A DNA stretch of 48,893 bases from Ureibacillus endophyticus. GTDB lineage: Bacteria; Bacillota; Bacilli; Bacillales_A; Planococcaceae. The stretch spans positions 1 through 48,893 of the forward strand of contig NZ_RBZN01000024.1 of the NCBI RefSeq assembly GCF_003628435.1, written 5' to 3'. The notes beneath the pieces were generated by a model, which saw nothing but the letters and a program-made list of their open reading frames with translations, ran no database searches and was not told the DNA's origin. Every line of letters starts with the position of its first letter. The stretch's first letter is position 1. Shown here one piece after another: positions 38,103 to 46,087 of this stretch. Both the position numbers and the translations under genes were made by a program.

Positions 38103-39071
38103 TTATTTCATTTTCTTTAAAATATCTGCGGCGATGAATCCACCATGGAATTTCCCATTCTCAATAAAAATTTCATTGGCATTGTTTCCTGCTGCTAGGA
38201 CACCTGCAATATATAAATTTTCTACATTAGTTTCCATTGTTTCCAGATCATATGTTGGTCTTCCCGTTTCTTCATCAATGTTTACACCCATAGCACGGAT
38301 AAAACCATGATCTGGATGGTAACCTGTCATCGCAAAAACAAAGTCATTTTTAATAGTGGATTCTTCACCGTTTATTTCAACAACCACTTCTTTTTCACGA
38401 ATTTCTTTCACATGGGAATTAAAATGCATCGTGATTTCTTCATTACGTACAAGGGCTACAAACTCTGGTAGAATCCATGGTTTGATGCTTGGAGAATACT
38501 CACTACCACGATAAACAACTGTTACGCGCGCTCCAGCTTTATTTAACTCAAGGGCTGCATCAACTGCTGAATTCTTGCCACCAATTACTAATACATCAGT
38601 ATCAAAGAAAGGATGTGCCTCTTTAAAATAATGATATACTTTTGGTAAATCTTCACCAGGAATATTCATATAGTTTGGTTGATCATAATAACCAGTTGCC
38701 ACAATCACGTACGGCGTTGAATAAATTGCTTTATCAGTTTGAACTTCAAATGCTCCATCCTGTTTTTTTACAACGGATTCTACCTTTTCAAAACGATTTA
38801 CTTGGATATTTTTCATTTTTACAACTTCTCGATAATAAACAAGCGCTTGGTTTCTTCTAGGTTTACGTTCTTCGATAATAAATGGTACATCACCAATCGC
38901 TAATTTTTCACTAGTACTAAAAAAGGTTTGATGTGTTGGATAATTGTAAAGGGCATTCACAACATTCCCCTTTTCAATAACGATAGGTTTTAGACCAATA
39001 TTTTGTAGTTCAATTGCAGCAGAAAGACCACATGGACCTCCACCAACAATAATTGCATCTACAGTTTGCAT
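38103..39071 (-). CDS. ypdA: Bacilliredoxin/bacillithiol disulfide reductase YpdA (Bdr)
   Basis: A 322-residue FAD/NADPH flavoprotein of the thioredoxin-reductase superfamily. The FAD loop is VGGGPCGLSAA (about 9-19) and contains Cys14, the conserved Cys characteristic of YpdA. The NADPH-binding loop is VIGGKNSAVDAALEL, and the C-terminal AGVLAAGNNANEIFIENGKFHGG closes the FAD site. The family reduces oxidised bacillithiol or bacilliredoxins. This fits bshA at 2498, so the bacillithiol system is likely functional with other genes elsewhere. Confidence 0.94.
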   Translation of the reverse strand: MQTVDAIIVGGGPCGLSAAIELQNIGLKPIVIEKGNVVNALYNYPTHQTFFSTSEKLAIGDVPFIIEERKPRRNQALVYYREVVKMKNIQVNRFEKVESVVKKQDGAFEVQTDKAIYSTPYVIVATGYYDQPNYMNIPGEDLPKVYHYFKEAHPFFDTDVLVIGGKNSAVDAALELNKAGARVTVVYRGSEYSPSIKPWILPEFVALVRNEEITMHFNSHVKEIREKEVVVEINGEESTIKNDFVFAMTGYHPDHGFIRAMGVNIDEETGRPTYDLETMETNVENLYIAGVLAAGNNANEIFIENGKFHGGFIAADILKKMK

Positions 39072-39147
39072 ATATAATTACATCTCCTTAAAAACGACTA
39101 CACAAAATCAATTATACAGCTAGATAATAGGAAATTGGCTTTTTTCA

Positions 39148-39921
39148 CTACATAATATTTAAGTCAATTATGTGACACTGGGGTTTTGCACCAAGTCTTA
39201 ATGGTATCATTGTTGTTCCATACCCATTACTAATTAAAGTGGCCACACCTTTTTCTATTTTGAAAGACCCAGGCTGATGCATTCCAAAGGGACCAAATCG
39301 AATTTGCCCTCCATGAAAATGACCACCCAACTTCAACTTAATATTTTCTTCTTGTTTTACTTTCACAAATTGTTCTGGATTATGGGAAATAAATATAACA
39401 AGCTCGTCATTTGAACATTTTTTTAAAGCGTCATGAATCCGTACATTTCTTGATGAAGTATCATCAACCGCGCTTAGCCAACAACGATTTGTAATATTAG
39501 GGAGCTTTACCGCATCATTTTCAATAATTTGGACTTCCTTTTCATCAAAAATTTGGCGTAAAGTTTCCTCCCCAACTTCACGATCGTTATTTCCCCACAC
39601 AAAAAAAACTGGCCCCAACGTTTTAAGTAATTCAATATTTTCTTTTATCCGAGTAATGGGTGTACGTTTATCGGCAAAATCGCCTCCAACAATGACTGCA
39701 TCAATCTTTTTGTTAATGCTTTTAATCATCTTACTGTTAATTTTTCGTACATGTATATCTGATATAAAAAAAAGTGTGACTTGTTCTTCCTTACCGGATG
39801 ATAATTGAAGTTCATGATACAACACATGATTTTCGAACGCTTGCTTGAACATGTATAAAAGGAATCCTAAGCAAACGACAAGAAATAAAAGTAGAACAAT
39901 CATAAATTTCCTCCGTTCCAA
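39148..39921 (-). CDS. Calcineurin-like metallophosphoesterase, membrane-anchored
   Basis: A 257-residue phosphoesterase with an N-terminal membrane anchor (about 6-26) and the metal-site motifs SDIHV, GGDFADKR, WGNNDREVG, ISHNPE and GGHFHGGQ. It resembles the YkuE/YpbG group of Bacillus phosphoesterases. Position between ypdA and the LysM gene fits YpbG, so that is the most likely counterpart. Substrate unknown; it probably faces outward. Confidence 0.85.
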   Translation of the reverse strand: MERRKFMIVLLLFLVVCLGFLLYMFKQAFENHVLYHELQLSSGKEEQVTLFFISDIHVRKINSKMIKSINKKIDAVIVGGDFADKRTPITRIKENIELLKTLGPVFFVWGNNDREVGEETLRQIFDEKEVQIIENDAVKLPNITNRCWLSAVDDTSSRNVRIHDALKKCSNDELVIFISHNPEQFVKVKQEENIKLKLGGHFHGGQIRFGPFGMHQPGSFKIEKGVATLISNGYGTTMIPLRLGAKPQCHIIDLNIM

Positions 39922-39959
39922 AACAAAAAGACGAGGCTTTTTGAATAACCTTCGTCTTC
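39922..39959 (-). terminator. Terminator of the LysM-protein gene
   Basis: On the minus strand AAGACGAAG pairs with CTCGTCTT around a loop with TTCAAAAAG, followed by TTTTGTTTT. Confidence 0.8.
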
Positions 39960-40028
39960 AACCGGTTCATTCACACAAACGAATGAAATCATTGTAATTT
40001 ATTTTATGTTTAAAAGAAAATATTTACA

Positions 40029-40730
40029 CTATTCCGGAATAATTAATGTTTGTCCTACTGAAATGCTATCTGAACCTAACCCATTGGCAGCCTTAATTTT
40101 CTCAACACCACTTGGATCGTTATAATATTTCAGCGCGATTCTAAATAGATTTTCATTAGATTGAACCGTATGTACTCTTTGCTGAGACGCTTTTTGCTGT
40201 TCCTGTTGTTTTTGCTTTTCAAGTTCTTTTTGTTTTTCAATCTCTTTTTGTTTTGCTAACTCTTTTTGCTTCGCTAATTCTTTCTCTTTCGCTAACGCTT
40301 TTTGTTTTTCTTGTTCAGCTTTTTTAGCTGCCTCAAGTTCTGCTTGTTTTGCATCTTCAGTTTTAGCATTTTCTTTTTCTTTATCAGTTTGTTTTTTGCT
40401 TTCTTCTTTATCTTCATTCTCTTCAATGGCTGGCTTTTTATCTTCCTTACCACCCGAAGCGAGTGAATCATTCTTTTGAACCTCAACGATAGAACCGCCA
40501 TTATCAACTTTGGCAACTTCCTGTTCACCTGGTTTATAAAGGAAAGTAACATAAACTAATACCATCACTGGGATAACAATAAATATAAATAATAGAATAG
40601 ACATTAATGGGTTTTTACGTTTTTTCTTTTTTACTTTCCGGCGTGTACGAGACATTCTTGAGTTTTTCTCTTCAATTTCGATTAATTGACGATGTTCTTC
40701 AATTTTTTCTCGATAATCTTCCTTACTCAC
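40029..40730 (-). CDS. ypbE: LysM-domain membrane protein YpbE
   Basis: A 233-residue protein: a charged cytoplasmic N-terminus rich in Lys/Arg (RRKVKKKKRKN), one transmembrane helix (about 42-65, MSILLFIFIVIPVMVLVYVTF), and a long low-complexity linker of Glu, Lys and Gln (about 90-180, repeating KQKELAKQKE). The C-terminal LysM domain (about 185-233) has VQSNENLFRIALKYYNDPSG and ending SVGQTLIIPE. LysM binds peptidoglycan. The start is GTG at 40730, with GGAGGTGG 5 nt upstream; the frame is open to 40784. Layout matches B. subtilis YpbE. Function unknown. Confidence 0.87.
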   Translation of the reverse strand: MSKEDYREKIEEHRQLIEIEEKNSRMSRTRRKVKKKKRKNPLMSILLFIFIVIPVMVLVYVTFLYKPGEQEVAKVDNGGSIVEVQKNDSLASGGKEDKKPAIEENEDKEESKKQTDKEKENAKTEDAKQAELEAAKKAEQEKQKALAKEKELAKQKELAKQKEIEKQKELEKQKQQEQQKASQQRVHTVQSNENLFRIALKYYNDPSGVEKIKAANGLGSDSISVGQTLIIPE

Positions 40731-40920
40731 AAATACCACCTCCAACAATCTAAGCCCGCAAAAACAAACAGTAAAAATTCTCAAACCCGAATTGTATCAA
40801 TAATATTCGTGTAAATAGTAACTTCTTATATAATTATGACGAAATTTCATGAAAAAGTAAATGATGGTAATTGATATTTTAATAGATTTTTGTCGACAAT
40901 TCATGAAAACTAAACAAAGT

Positions 40921-42363
40921 TTATGATTTTTTTGTTAATAAATTTGTAATTCTTTCTTGCCAAGTCATAGAAAAAGAAGATAGATTTTTTTCTTCTTTTG
41001 CTATTAATAACTGTGCTAAATCAAGACCACAATTGATACAACATTGCTCTGGCTTGTCATTTAAAGTTTGTCCAAAATAGTGAACTAACGTTTCTCTCAT
41101 ACAAGTATCTGAAGTTATAAGTTTCATCACTTCTTCAACTTTTTGCATCTTTTCAATCTTCATATTTTGAAAAATTGTTTTTACTTCGTTTGGAGTTTTT
41201 TGTTCCATCCAATAATTTAATACTCGGAATGCTGTCTCTGAAATTTCTCCTTGTTTTAGCATTTGTGTAGCATCTTGCCCATTTCTCTGATACTCCTCAA
41301 AAATATCAACATGTTGTTCCAGTGGCAAATCATCTATTCCTACAAATTTCGCAAGCTCTTCATCATGTTCTGAATAAAGTAAAATTGCAACGGCATCATT
41401 CCCATCACGACCGGCTCGTCCAATTTCTTGCATATAATTGGCCATATTACTTGGAATTGATTCGTGGATGATTTGCCTTACATCTTGTTTATGTATCCCC
41501 ATCCCAAAAGCATTCGTTGCAACTATCCAATCCAATGTTCCTTCAATAAATTGTTGCTGGATAAATTGTCTATCTAAAAGGTCCATTCCCCCATGATAAC
41601 TTGCAGCTGAAATACCATTTTGCAATAATGTTTCACTTATACTATGTGTTTTTGAACGAGATTGAGTATAGATAATCCCTGGTCCCGCAGTATTGGACAC
41701 ATGTTGAAATAACCATTCCAATTTCTCTTCCCGATTCGAAAAAGACATTTTACTGAGATGAATATTCGGTCGGTCTACAGAATGTATGTATTTAAACGGT
41801 TCTTTCATATTTAAATATAGCTCAATATCTTCTAACACTTTATTTGTAGCAGTTGCAGTTAAAGCAAGTATTGGTGATCTTGAGGTTCCGAACATTTCTC
41901 CAATCCGTAAATAATCTGGTCGAAAATCAAATCCCCATTGTGATATGCAATGGGCTTCATCCACTACTATTAGAGACAATTCTATACGATTTAATTTTTG
42001 TTGCACTTGCCTTTGTGCAAGCATTTCAGGAGAAATAAAAATAAAACGGTACTGCTCTAGCCCATTAATTACACGGTTTTTTTCTTCTTTATTTAAAAAT
42101 GAGTTAAGTGCAATTACTCTCTTTTCTCCAAATAATTTCATTTGGTCCACTTGATCTTGCATTAATGATAATAGAGGAGAAATTACAAGAACGGTCTTAT
42201 TTAGTACATAGCCTGGCAGTTGATAGCATAATGATTTTCCCATTCCAGTAGGCAATAACGCGATTACGTCTTTTCCGTTAAGGATTTGTTCTATCACTTC
42301 TTTTTGTCCCGATCTGAAAGAGGAATAACCAAATCGTTGTTGTAATATGGATTCAAGTTGCAC
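40921..42363 (-). CDS. recS: RecQ-family ATP-dependent DNA helicase RecS
   Basis: A 3'-5' superfamily 2 helicase. Motif I is LLPTGMGKSLCYQLP (about 33-47), motif II VDEAHCISQWGFDFRPDY, motif III ALTATAT, motif VI EIGRAGRDG. A RecQ-type zinc-binding segment with four cysteines (CMRETLVHYF...QCCINC) follows, and there is no HRDC domain. The start is taken as GTG at 42363, giving 480 residues (B. subtilis RecS 496), because GGGGGG lies nine bases upstream and homology begins here. It overlaps the end of ypbB by 11 bp. Confidence 0.93.
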   Translation of the reverse strand: MQLESILQQRFGYSSFRSGQKEVIEQILNGKDVIALLPTGMGKSLCYQLPGYVLNKTVLVISPLLSLMQDQVDQMKLFGEKRVIALNSFLNKEEKNRVINGLEQYRFIFISPEMLAQRQVQQKLNRIELSLIVVDEAHCISQWGFDFRPDYLRIGEMFGTSRSPILALTATATNKVLEDIELYLNMKEPFKYIHSVDRPNIHLSKMSFSNREEKLEWLFQHVSNTAGPGIIYTQSRSKTHSISETLLQNGISAASYHGGMDLLDRQFIQQQFIEGTLDWIVATNAFGMGIHKQDVRQIIHESIPSNMANYMQEIGRAGRDGNDAVAILLYSEHDEELAKFVGIDDLPLEQHVDIFEEYQRNGQDATQMLKQGEISETAFRVLNYWMEQKTPNEVKTIFQNMKIEKMQKVEEVMKLITSDTCMRETLVHYFGQTLNDKPEQCCINCGLDLAQLLIAKEEKNLSSFSMTWQERITNLLTKKS

Positions 42364-43387
42364 TAGTCGTATCCCCCCTTGCAAGAACTAATCTAATTTG
42401 AAAGTAAGATAGATGTGGCAAAATTTCACGCAATACTTTCAACTTTCTTGTATCATAATCTTCTACTGCAGTTAATACTTGCTCCATTTCTTCATTAGAA
42501 ATAAATTGGTTAATTGAAAAATGTGGATCATTCATTGCTAATTCCACAATATGGTCTTCTATCGTACTCATTTTTAATCTTCGGTATTGGCTAATATTCT
42601 CTAGCGAGTGCCCTTCTTTGAAAAGTTGTGCTGTCTGAAAAGCAGAGTCACTTAAAGGAATATGAATCCGTATATCTTCGGCTATCTTATGTAATAATGG
42701 AAAGTCTTTTTCATTCAATGTAATAATATTTAACCAAGTATGTAAACAAGAAATATAAAGCAATTGGATATCCATCTCATCTTTATTTTCGTAAATACTT
42801 AATTGCTGCCATGTGTAACCCGGGATTTTATAACCTGCAAGCCGTTTTATTAAAACCTCTTTTACAATTGTATCGGCTTCAGCTTGTTCAAGACTGATTA
42901 GTATTTCATTCAATAATTGCTGTTGAAGTGTCCCCCCTTGATATTCATTCGAAATAAGAAAATTTCTTACCCATTTTTGAACTTGTGGGTCTTTTTGTAT
43001 TGGGATAAATGCCATCACACCCGCTTCTTTATGGGAAAGACTTTGAACAATTAATGAGAGCCGCGCAAAAAATAGATGTTCATTTCCTCGATAATGCCAG
43101 CCATCAAAGGGTAACAAGTTGTCACTGATAAAGTTATTTGCTAATGTATAATCGCCATTTTCAAAAACGGTAATAAAATTCTGTTCAATTAATTTATTAA
43201 TCTCTTCATCATATTTTTTTCGAGATAGTTTCGGTAAAATACCAAAATATTGATGTAGGTGAAAAATTCCAACATCTTGAATTGTTTGACCTGAACGTTT
43301 ACCACGCAGCAAATGGAATGGCGCTGAAATCGTCCGTTCTTCTTTTAATTTGTGGAAAATTTGCCAAATAATTTGTTGAAAAATCAA
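42353..43387 (-). CDS. ypbB: YpbB, helix-turn-helix protein upstream of recS
   Basis: A 344-residue protein matching B. subtilis YpbB (352), which is encoded directly before recS. The N-terminus reads IFQQIIWQIFHKLKEERTISAPFHLLRGKRSGQTIQD. Near the C-terminus an HTH_40-like segment is seen (KEGHSLENISQYRRLKMSTIEDHIVELA), typical of helicase-associated domains. The start is TTG at 43387, seven or eight bases after GGAGG; an in-frame TTG at 43402 precedes that ribosome site. The overlap with recS suggests the two proteins act together, perhaps in DNA repair. Confidence 0.86.
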   Translation of the reverse strand: MIFQQIIWQIFHKLKEERTISAPFHLLRGKRSGQTIQDVGIFHLHQYFGILPKLSRKKYDEEINKLIEQNFITVFENGDYTLANNFISDNLLPFDGWHYRGNEHLFFARLSLIVQSLSHKEAGVMAFIPIQKDPQVQKWVRNFLISNEYQGGTLQQQLLNEILISLEQAEADTIVKEVLIKRLAGYKIPGYTWQQLSIYENKDEMDIQLLYISCLHTWLNIITLNEKDFPLLHKIAEDIRIHIPLSDSAFQTAQLFKEGHSLENISQYRRLKMSTIEDHIVELAMNDPHFSINQFISNEEMEQVLTAVEDYDTRKLKVLREILPHLSYFQIRLVLARGDTTSAT

Positions 43388-43467
43388 TATCAAATCCTCC
43401 AATTTCGTAGTATTATGTTGAAAAGTAGTTTAAACAGATTTAGAATAAAAAAGAAGCTTTGATGTAG

Positions 43468-43740
<273 letters not shown>

Positions 43741-43753
43741 TGTATTTTTTAAT

Positions 43754-43780
43754 TCCCCGTTCTTAAGTAACGGGGTTTTT
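43754..43780 (+). terminator. Terminator of fer
   Basis: CCCCGTT pairs with AACGGGG around CTTAAGT and is followed by five T. The T-run runs directly into the first copy of the 21-bp array. Confidence 0.9.
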
Positions 43781-43853
43781 ATTTGCTTTTTTATGGGAGT
43801 TATTTGCTTTTATGGTTGACTTATTTGCTTTTTAATTTAATTTATTTGCTTTT
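43779..43853. repeat. Left 21-bp-period array: four TTATTTGCTTTT copies
   Basis: TTATTTGCTTTT occurs at 43779, 43800, 43821 and 43842, each exactly 21 bp from the next. All 12 bases are identical in the four copies, while the nine bases between copies differ completely. The last copy overlaps the 3' end of the NERD gene (its KSK codons and TAA stop are AAAAGCAAATAA, the complement). The array lies between the fer terminator and the NERD stop codon. Related motifs with the same period lie upstream of the NERD gene at 44942. Confidence 0.9.
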
Positions 43854-44810
43854 CTCCAAAATATCATTTGGTATAAGGTATTTTCTTCCTCGATTATTTC
43901 CGTACGATACTAAGTTCGCTCTTTTCAACAATTTATTAGCAGAATAAATGGACTCTATGCCAAAAAATTGACGCACCCTATTATTTGTAATCCACTCATC
44001 GAATAATAGACGATAATCATGAAGACTTTCAAAAATAGCATTTCTACTAGTAAAATTACATCGGTTACAACAAAAAACACCCCGTGTATATTTCATAGGA
44101 ACACTTGAATTGCAATTTGAACAAATTGCTCCTTTTACTAGATTACTTTTCTCAAACTTGGGTAACAATTCAACATCACAATACATTTCAAGCAAAGTTT
44201 CTTTGAAGCTTACCAATTGCTCTAAAGTAATTCGGGGTTTAGGATGTTTTAAGATTAATTTATTTACTTTTGAACGCAACCCACTTACATGAAAAATCAA
44301 AGTATCCCTCGGTTTAACACCAATAATTGTTGCAGAATTAGCAATCACAATAGCTATTTCAATTGGTATGTACAAATCCATTTTATTCATTATAGTTTTA
44401 ATGAGTATTGCATGCCTTTCAATTTGATCAATTGGATTATAAAAACTCTCTATTGTATTATCTACTTGCGTACGAAGAAATTGATATTTATCTTCATCAA
44501 ATACAAGAGTACCACTAATATTTTTTATCTCTAATAACAAAACAAACTGACATGATAAAAATATCGTGTCAATCTGATGTATGGTGCCATGTTCATTTAT
44601 CGTTTGATAACTATGTAATAAAAAATGTTTCAATTCTAATTGTATGTCCTTCCATTCTCTATCAACTCGAAGTTCGCCCTCATATCCATGTTTAGCAATT
44701 TTGTATTGTCTTAAATATTTTTCGTACTCAGGATTATCTTGAGGTAGTCTTCTGAGTATAGATTCGAGTATAAGTAATTTCTTTGGATATTTTCTTTCTA
44801 TCGAAATCAT
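43842..44810 (-). CDS. NERD-domain protein with zinc ribbon, predicted nuclease
   Basis: A 322-residue protein. Residues about 40-155 form a NERD domain with an apparently complete PD-(D/E)XK-like site: GYEGE (42-46), Asp81 in HQIDTIF and Glu94-x-Lys96 in LLLEIKN. A zinc ribbon follows (C230-S-N-C233 ... C248-N-R-C251), then a basic helical C-terminus (about 255-318) that may be a winged helix. The domain set suggests a DNA-binding nuclease, but no activity is known. AAGGAGG lies seven bases before the ATG, and its AAGG can be paired in a leader hairpin. Both flanks carry 21-bp-spaced TTATTTGC arrays. B. subtilis has no such gene next to fer. Confidence 0.85.
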   Translation of the reverse strand: MISIERKYPKKLLILESILRRLPQDNPEYEKYLRQYKIAKHGYEGELRVDREWKDIQLELKHFLLHSYQTINEHGTIHQIDTIFLSCQFVLLLEIKNISGTLVFDEDKYQFLRTQVDNTIESFYNPIDQIERHAILIKTIMNKMDLYIPIEIAIVIANSATIIGVKPRDTLIFHVSGLRSKVNKLILKHPKPRITLEQLVSFKETLLEMYCDVELLPKFEKSNLVKGAICSNCNSSVPMKYTRGVFCCNRCNFTSRNAIFESLHDYRLLFDEWITNNRVRQFFGIESIYSANKLLKRANLVSYGNNRGRKYLIPNDILEKSK

Positions 44811-44820
44811 TTTTCCGCCT

Positions 44821-44849
44821 CCTTGAAAACACTGTACATAATTTCAAGG
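44821..44849 (-). promoter_or_regulatory. Inverted repeat in the NERD leader, covering part of the ribosome site
   Basis: CCTTGAAA (44821-44828) and TTTCAAGG (44842-44849) are perfect 8-bp inverted repeats 21 bp apart, start to start. In the minus-strand RNA they form a hairpin with a 13-nt loop whose 3' arm contains the AAGG of the ribosome site AAGGAGG (44818-44824). A third CCTTGAAA lies at 44894-44901. It may be an operator or a translational switch; which one is not decided by the sequence. Confidence 0.5.
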
Positions 44850-44941
44850 GAAATTTGCAAAATTAGAAAAATGAATTTCTACTTAAAAGTGCACCTTGAA
44901 AAATCTTATTTAAACTGATGAAGTATGATGTATTACCGAAA

Positions 44942-45035
44942 GTTATTTGCCTGGATTCAATAACTATTTGCTCTTCCAGAAAGGTTATTTGCCTTTCTAC
45001 AACAATTATTTGTCGTTCTACTCAAGTTATTTGCC
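44942..45035. repeat. Right 21-bp-period array: five TTATTTGC-like copies
   Basis: Copies start at 44943, 44964, 44985, 45006 and 45027: TTATTTGC, CTATTTGC, TTATTTGC, TTATTTGT, TTATTTGC. Each is exactly 21 bp from the next. The consensus is RYTATTTGYY; the remaining bases vary, with some similarity (TTCTACA, TTCTACT) between units 3 and 4. The array lies upstream of both the NERD gene (minus) and fabI (plus), 133 bp or more from the NERD ATG and about 75 bp before the FapR operator. Confidence 0.9.
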
Positions 45036-45108
45036 AACCACCCAAAAAACAACTTTCGCAGTTTTCTATTAAGATTGATTTTTACAGGAATTACTGTTAA
45101 ACTTTTAT

Positions 45109-45125
45109 TTAGTAGTTGGTACTAA
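45109..45125 (+). promoter_or_regulatory. FapR operator of fabI
   Basis: TTAGTAGTTGGTACTAA is a 17-bp site with perfect TTAGTA/TACTAA arms and the 5-bp centre of FapR operators. FapR represses fatty acid genes, including fabI in B. subtilis, and is released by malonyl-CoA. A possible -35 TTTACA (45081-45086) and -10 TTTATT (45104-45109) lie directly before it, so the site would cover the transcription start. Confidence 0.85.
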
Positions 45126-45152
45126 TAACTGATATAAAAGGGGACGAATGAC

Positions 45153-45929
45153 ATGGACATTTTACAATTAAAAGATAAAAACATTGTCGTAATGGGCGTT
45201 GCAAATGAACGTAGTATTGCTTGGGGAGTAGCAAAACGTCTTTTAGAAGTAGGAGCAAACGTCATTTTCACATACCGAAAAGAACGTTCAAAAAGTAAAA
45301 TTGAAAAAGTATTAGCTGATTATACAGAATATAAAACTGCTGTTGTCGAATGTGATGTAAATAGTGACGAAAGCATTCAACAAGCATTCTCACAAATTGG
45401 AGAACAATTTGGTGTCATTCACGGAATTGTACATTCCGTTGCTTTTGCCCACGCAGAAGATTTAAAAAATCGATTTGTTGAAACAACTCGTGAAGGTTAT
45501 GCCTTTGCACAAGATACAAGTGCTTATTCATTAGTAGCAGTTGCAAATGCAGCTCGTCCATACATGACAGAGGGCGGTTCGATTGTAACAATGAGTTACT
45601 TAGGTGCTGAACGCGTTCTTGAAGGTTATAACGTAATGGGTGTTGCCAAAGCTGCACTTGAAGCAGCTATGCGTTACTTAGCTTCTGATTTAGGTGCTGA
45701 GAATATTCGAGTTAATGCAATTTCTGCTGGTGCAATTCGTACATTAGCTGCGAAAGGTGTACCAAGCTTTAATACAATCCTTCGTCAAATTGAAGAAAAT
45801 TCACCATTAAAACGCAACACAAACCAAGAAGAAGTTGCTGATATGACAATTGTTATGTTAAGTAGCCTATCTCGTGGTGTTACAGGTGAAACAATTTATG
45901 TAGATTGTGGTTACAATATTATGGGATAA
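45153..45929 (+). CDS. fabI: Enoyl-[acyl-carrier-protein] reductase FabI
   Basis: FabI makes the last reduction in each round of fatty acid elongation with NADH/NADPH and is the triclosan target. It is an SDR-fold protein of 258 residues. Motifs: GVANERSIAWGVAK (about 16-29, cofactor loop), the HSVAFA block, and the FabI-type catalytic pair in SYLGAERVLEGYNVMGVAKAAL (Tyr-x6-Lys), then NAISAGAIRTLAAKGV. AAAGGGG precedes the ATG. Regulated by the FapR site above; strong terminator follows. Confidence 0.97.
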   Translation: MDILQLKDKNIVVMGVANERSIAWGVAKRLLEVGANVIFTYRKERSKSKIEKVLADYTEYKTAVVECDVNSDESIQQAFSQIGEQFGVIHGIVHSVAFAHAEDLKNRFVETTREGYAFAQDTSAYSLVAVANAARPYMTEGGSIVTMSYLGAERVLEGYNVMGVAKAALEAAMRYLASDLGAENIRVNAISAGAIRTLAAKGVPSFNTILRQIEENSPLKRNTNQEEVADMTIVMLSSLSRGVTGETIYVDCGYNIMG

Positions 45930-45935
45930 AAAATG

Positions 45936-45975
45936 AAGGAGTTGTCTGAAAATTCATTTTGAGACAACTCCTTTG
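45936..45975 (+). terminator. Terminator of fabI
   Basis: AAGGAGTTGTCT pairs with AGACAACTCCTT around GAAAATTCATTTTG, followed by TTG. The stem is a perfect 12 bp. Confidence 0.8.
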
Positions 45976-46039
45976 TGACGAGGATGGTGACAACCACCGC
46001 AGGAACAATAATTCATAAGAGATATTTATCAAGAAAGAA

Positions 46040-46082
46040 AAGAGGTGTCCAAAAATTATTACTTTTTGGACACCTCCTTTTT
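46040..46082. terminator. Bidirectional terminator between fabI and the thioredoxin-like gene
   Basis: AGGTGTCCAAAAA pairs with TTTTTGGACACCT around ATTATTAC. T-rich tails exist on both strands. On the minus strand it ends the ResA-like gene directly after its stop codon. Confidence 0.85.
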
Positions 46083-46087
46083 ATTGT

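Noticed and set aside
43779-45035. CRISPR array
   Set aside because: The conserved core is only 8-12 bp and the variable part about 9-13 bp. CRISPR repeats are 23 bp or longer with spacers of similar or greater length, and there are no cas genes.
44918-45100. 60-codon plus-strand frame with a heptapeptide V-I-C pattern
   Set aside because: The protein repeat follows from the 21-bp DNA period. The ATG has no ribosome site, and the array is better conserved as DNA motif than as protein.
45954-46016. Minus-strand frame MNYCSCGGCHHPRHKGVVSK, Cys/His-rich
   Set aside because: Suggestive of metal binding, but there is no ribosome site, it overlaps the fabI terminator stem, and it has only 20 codons.
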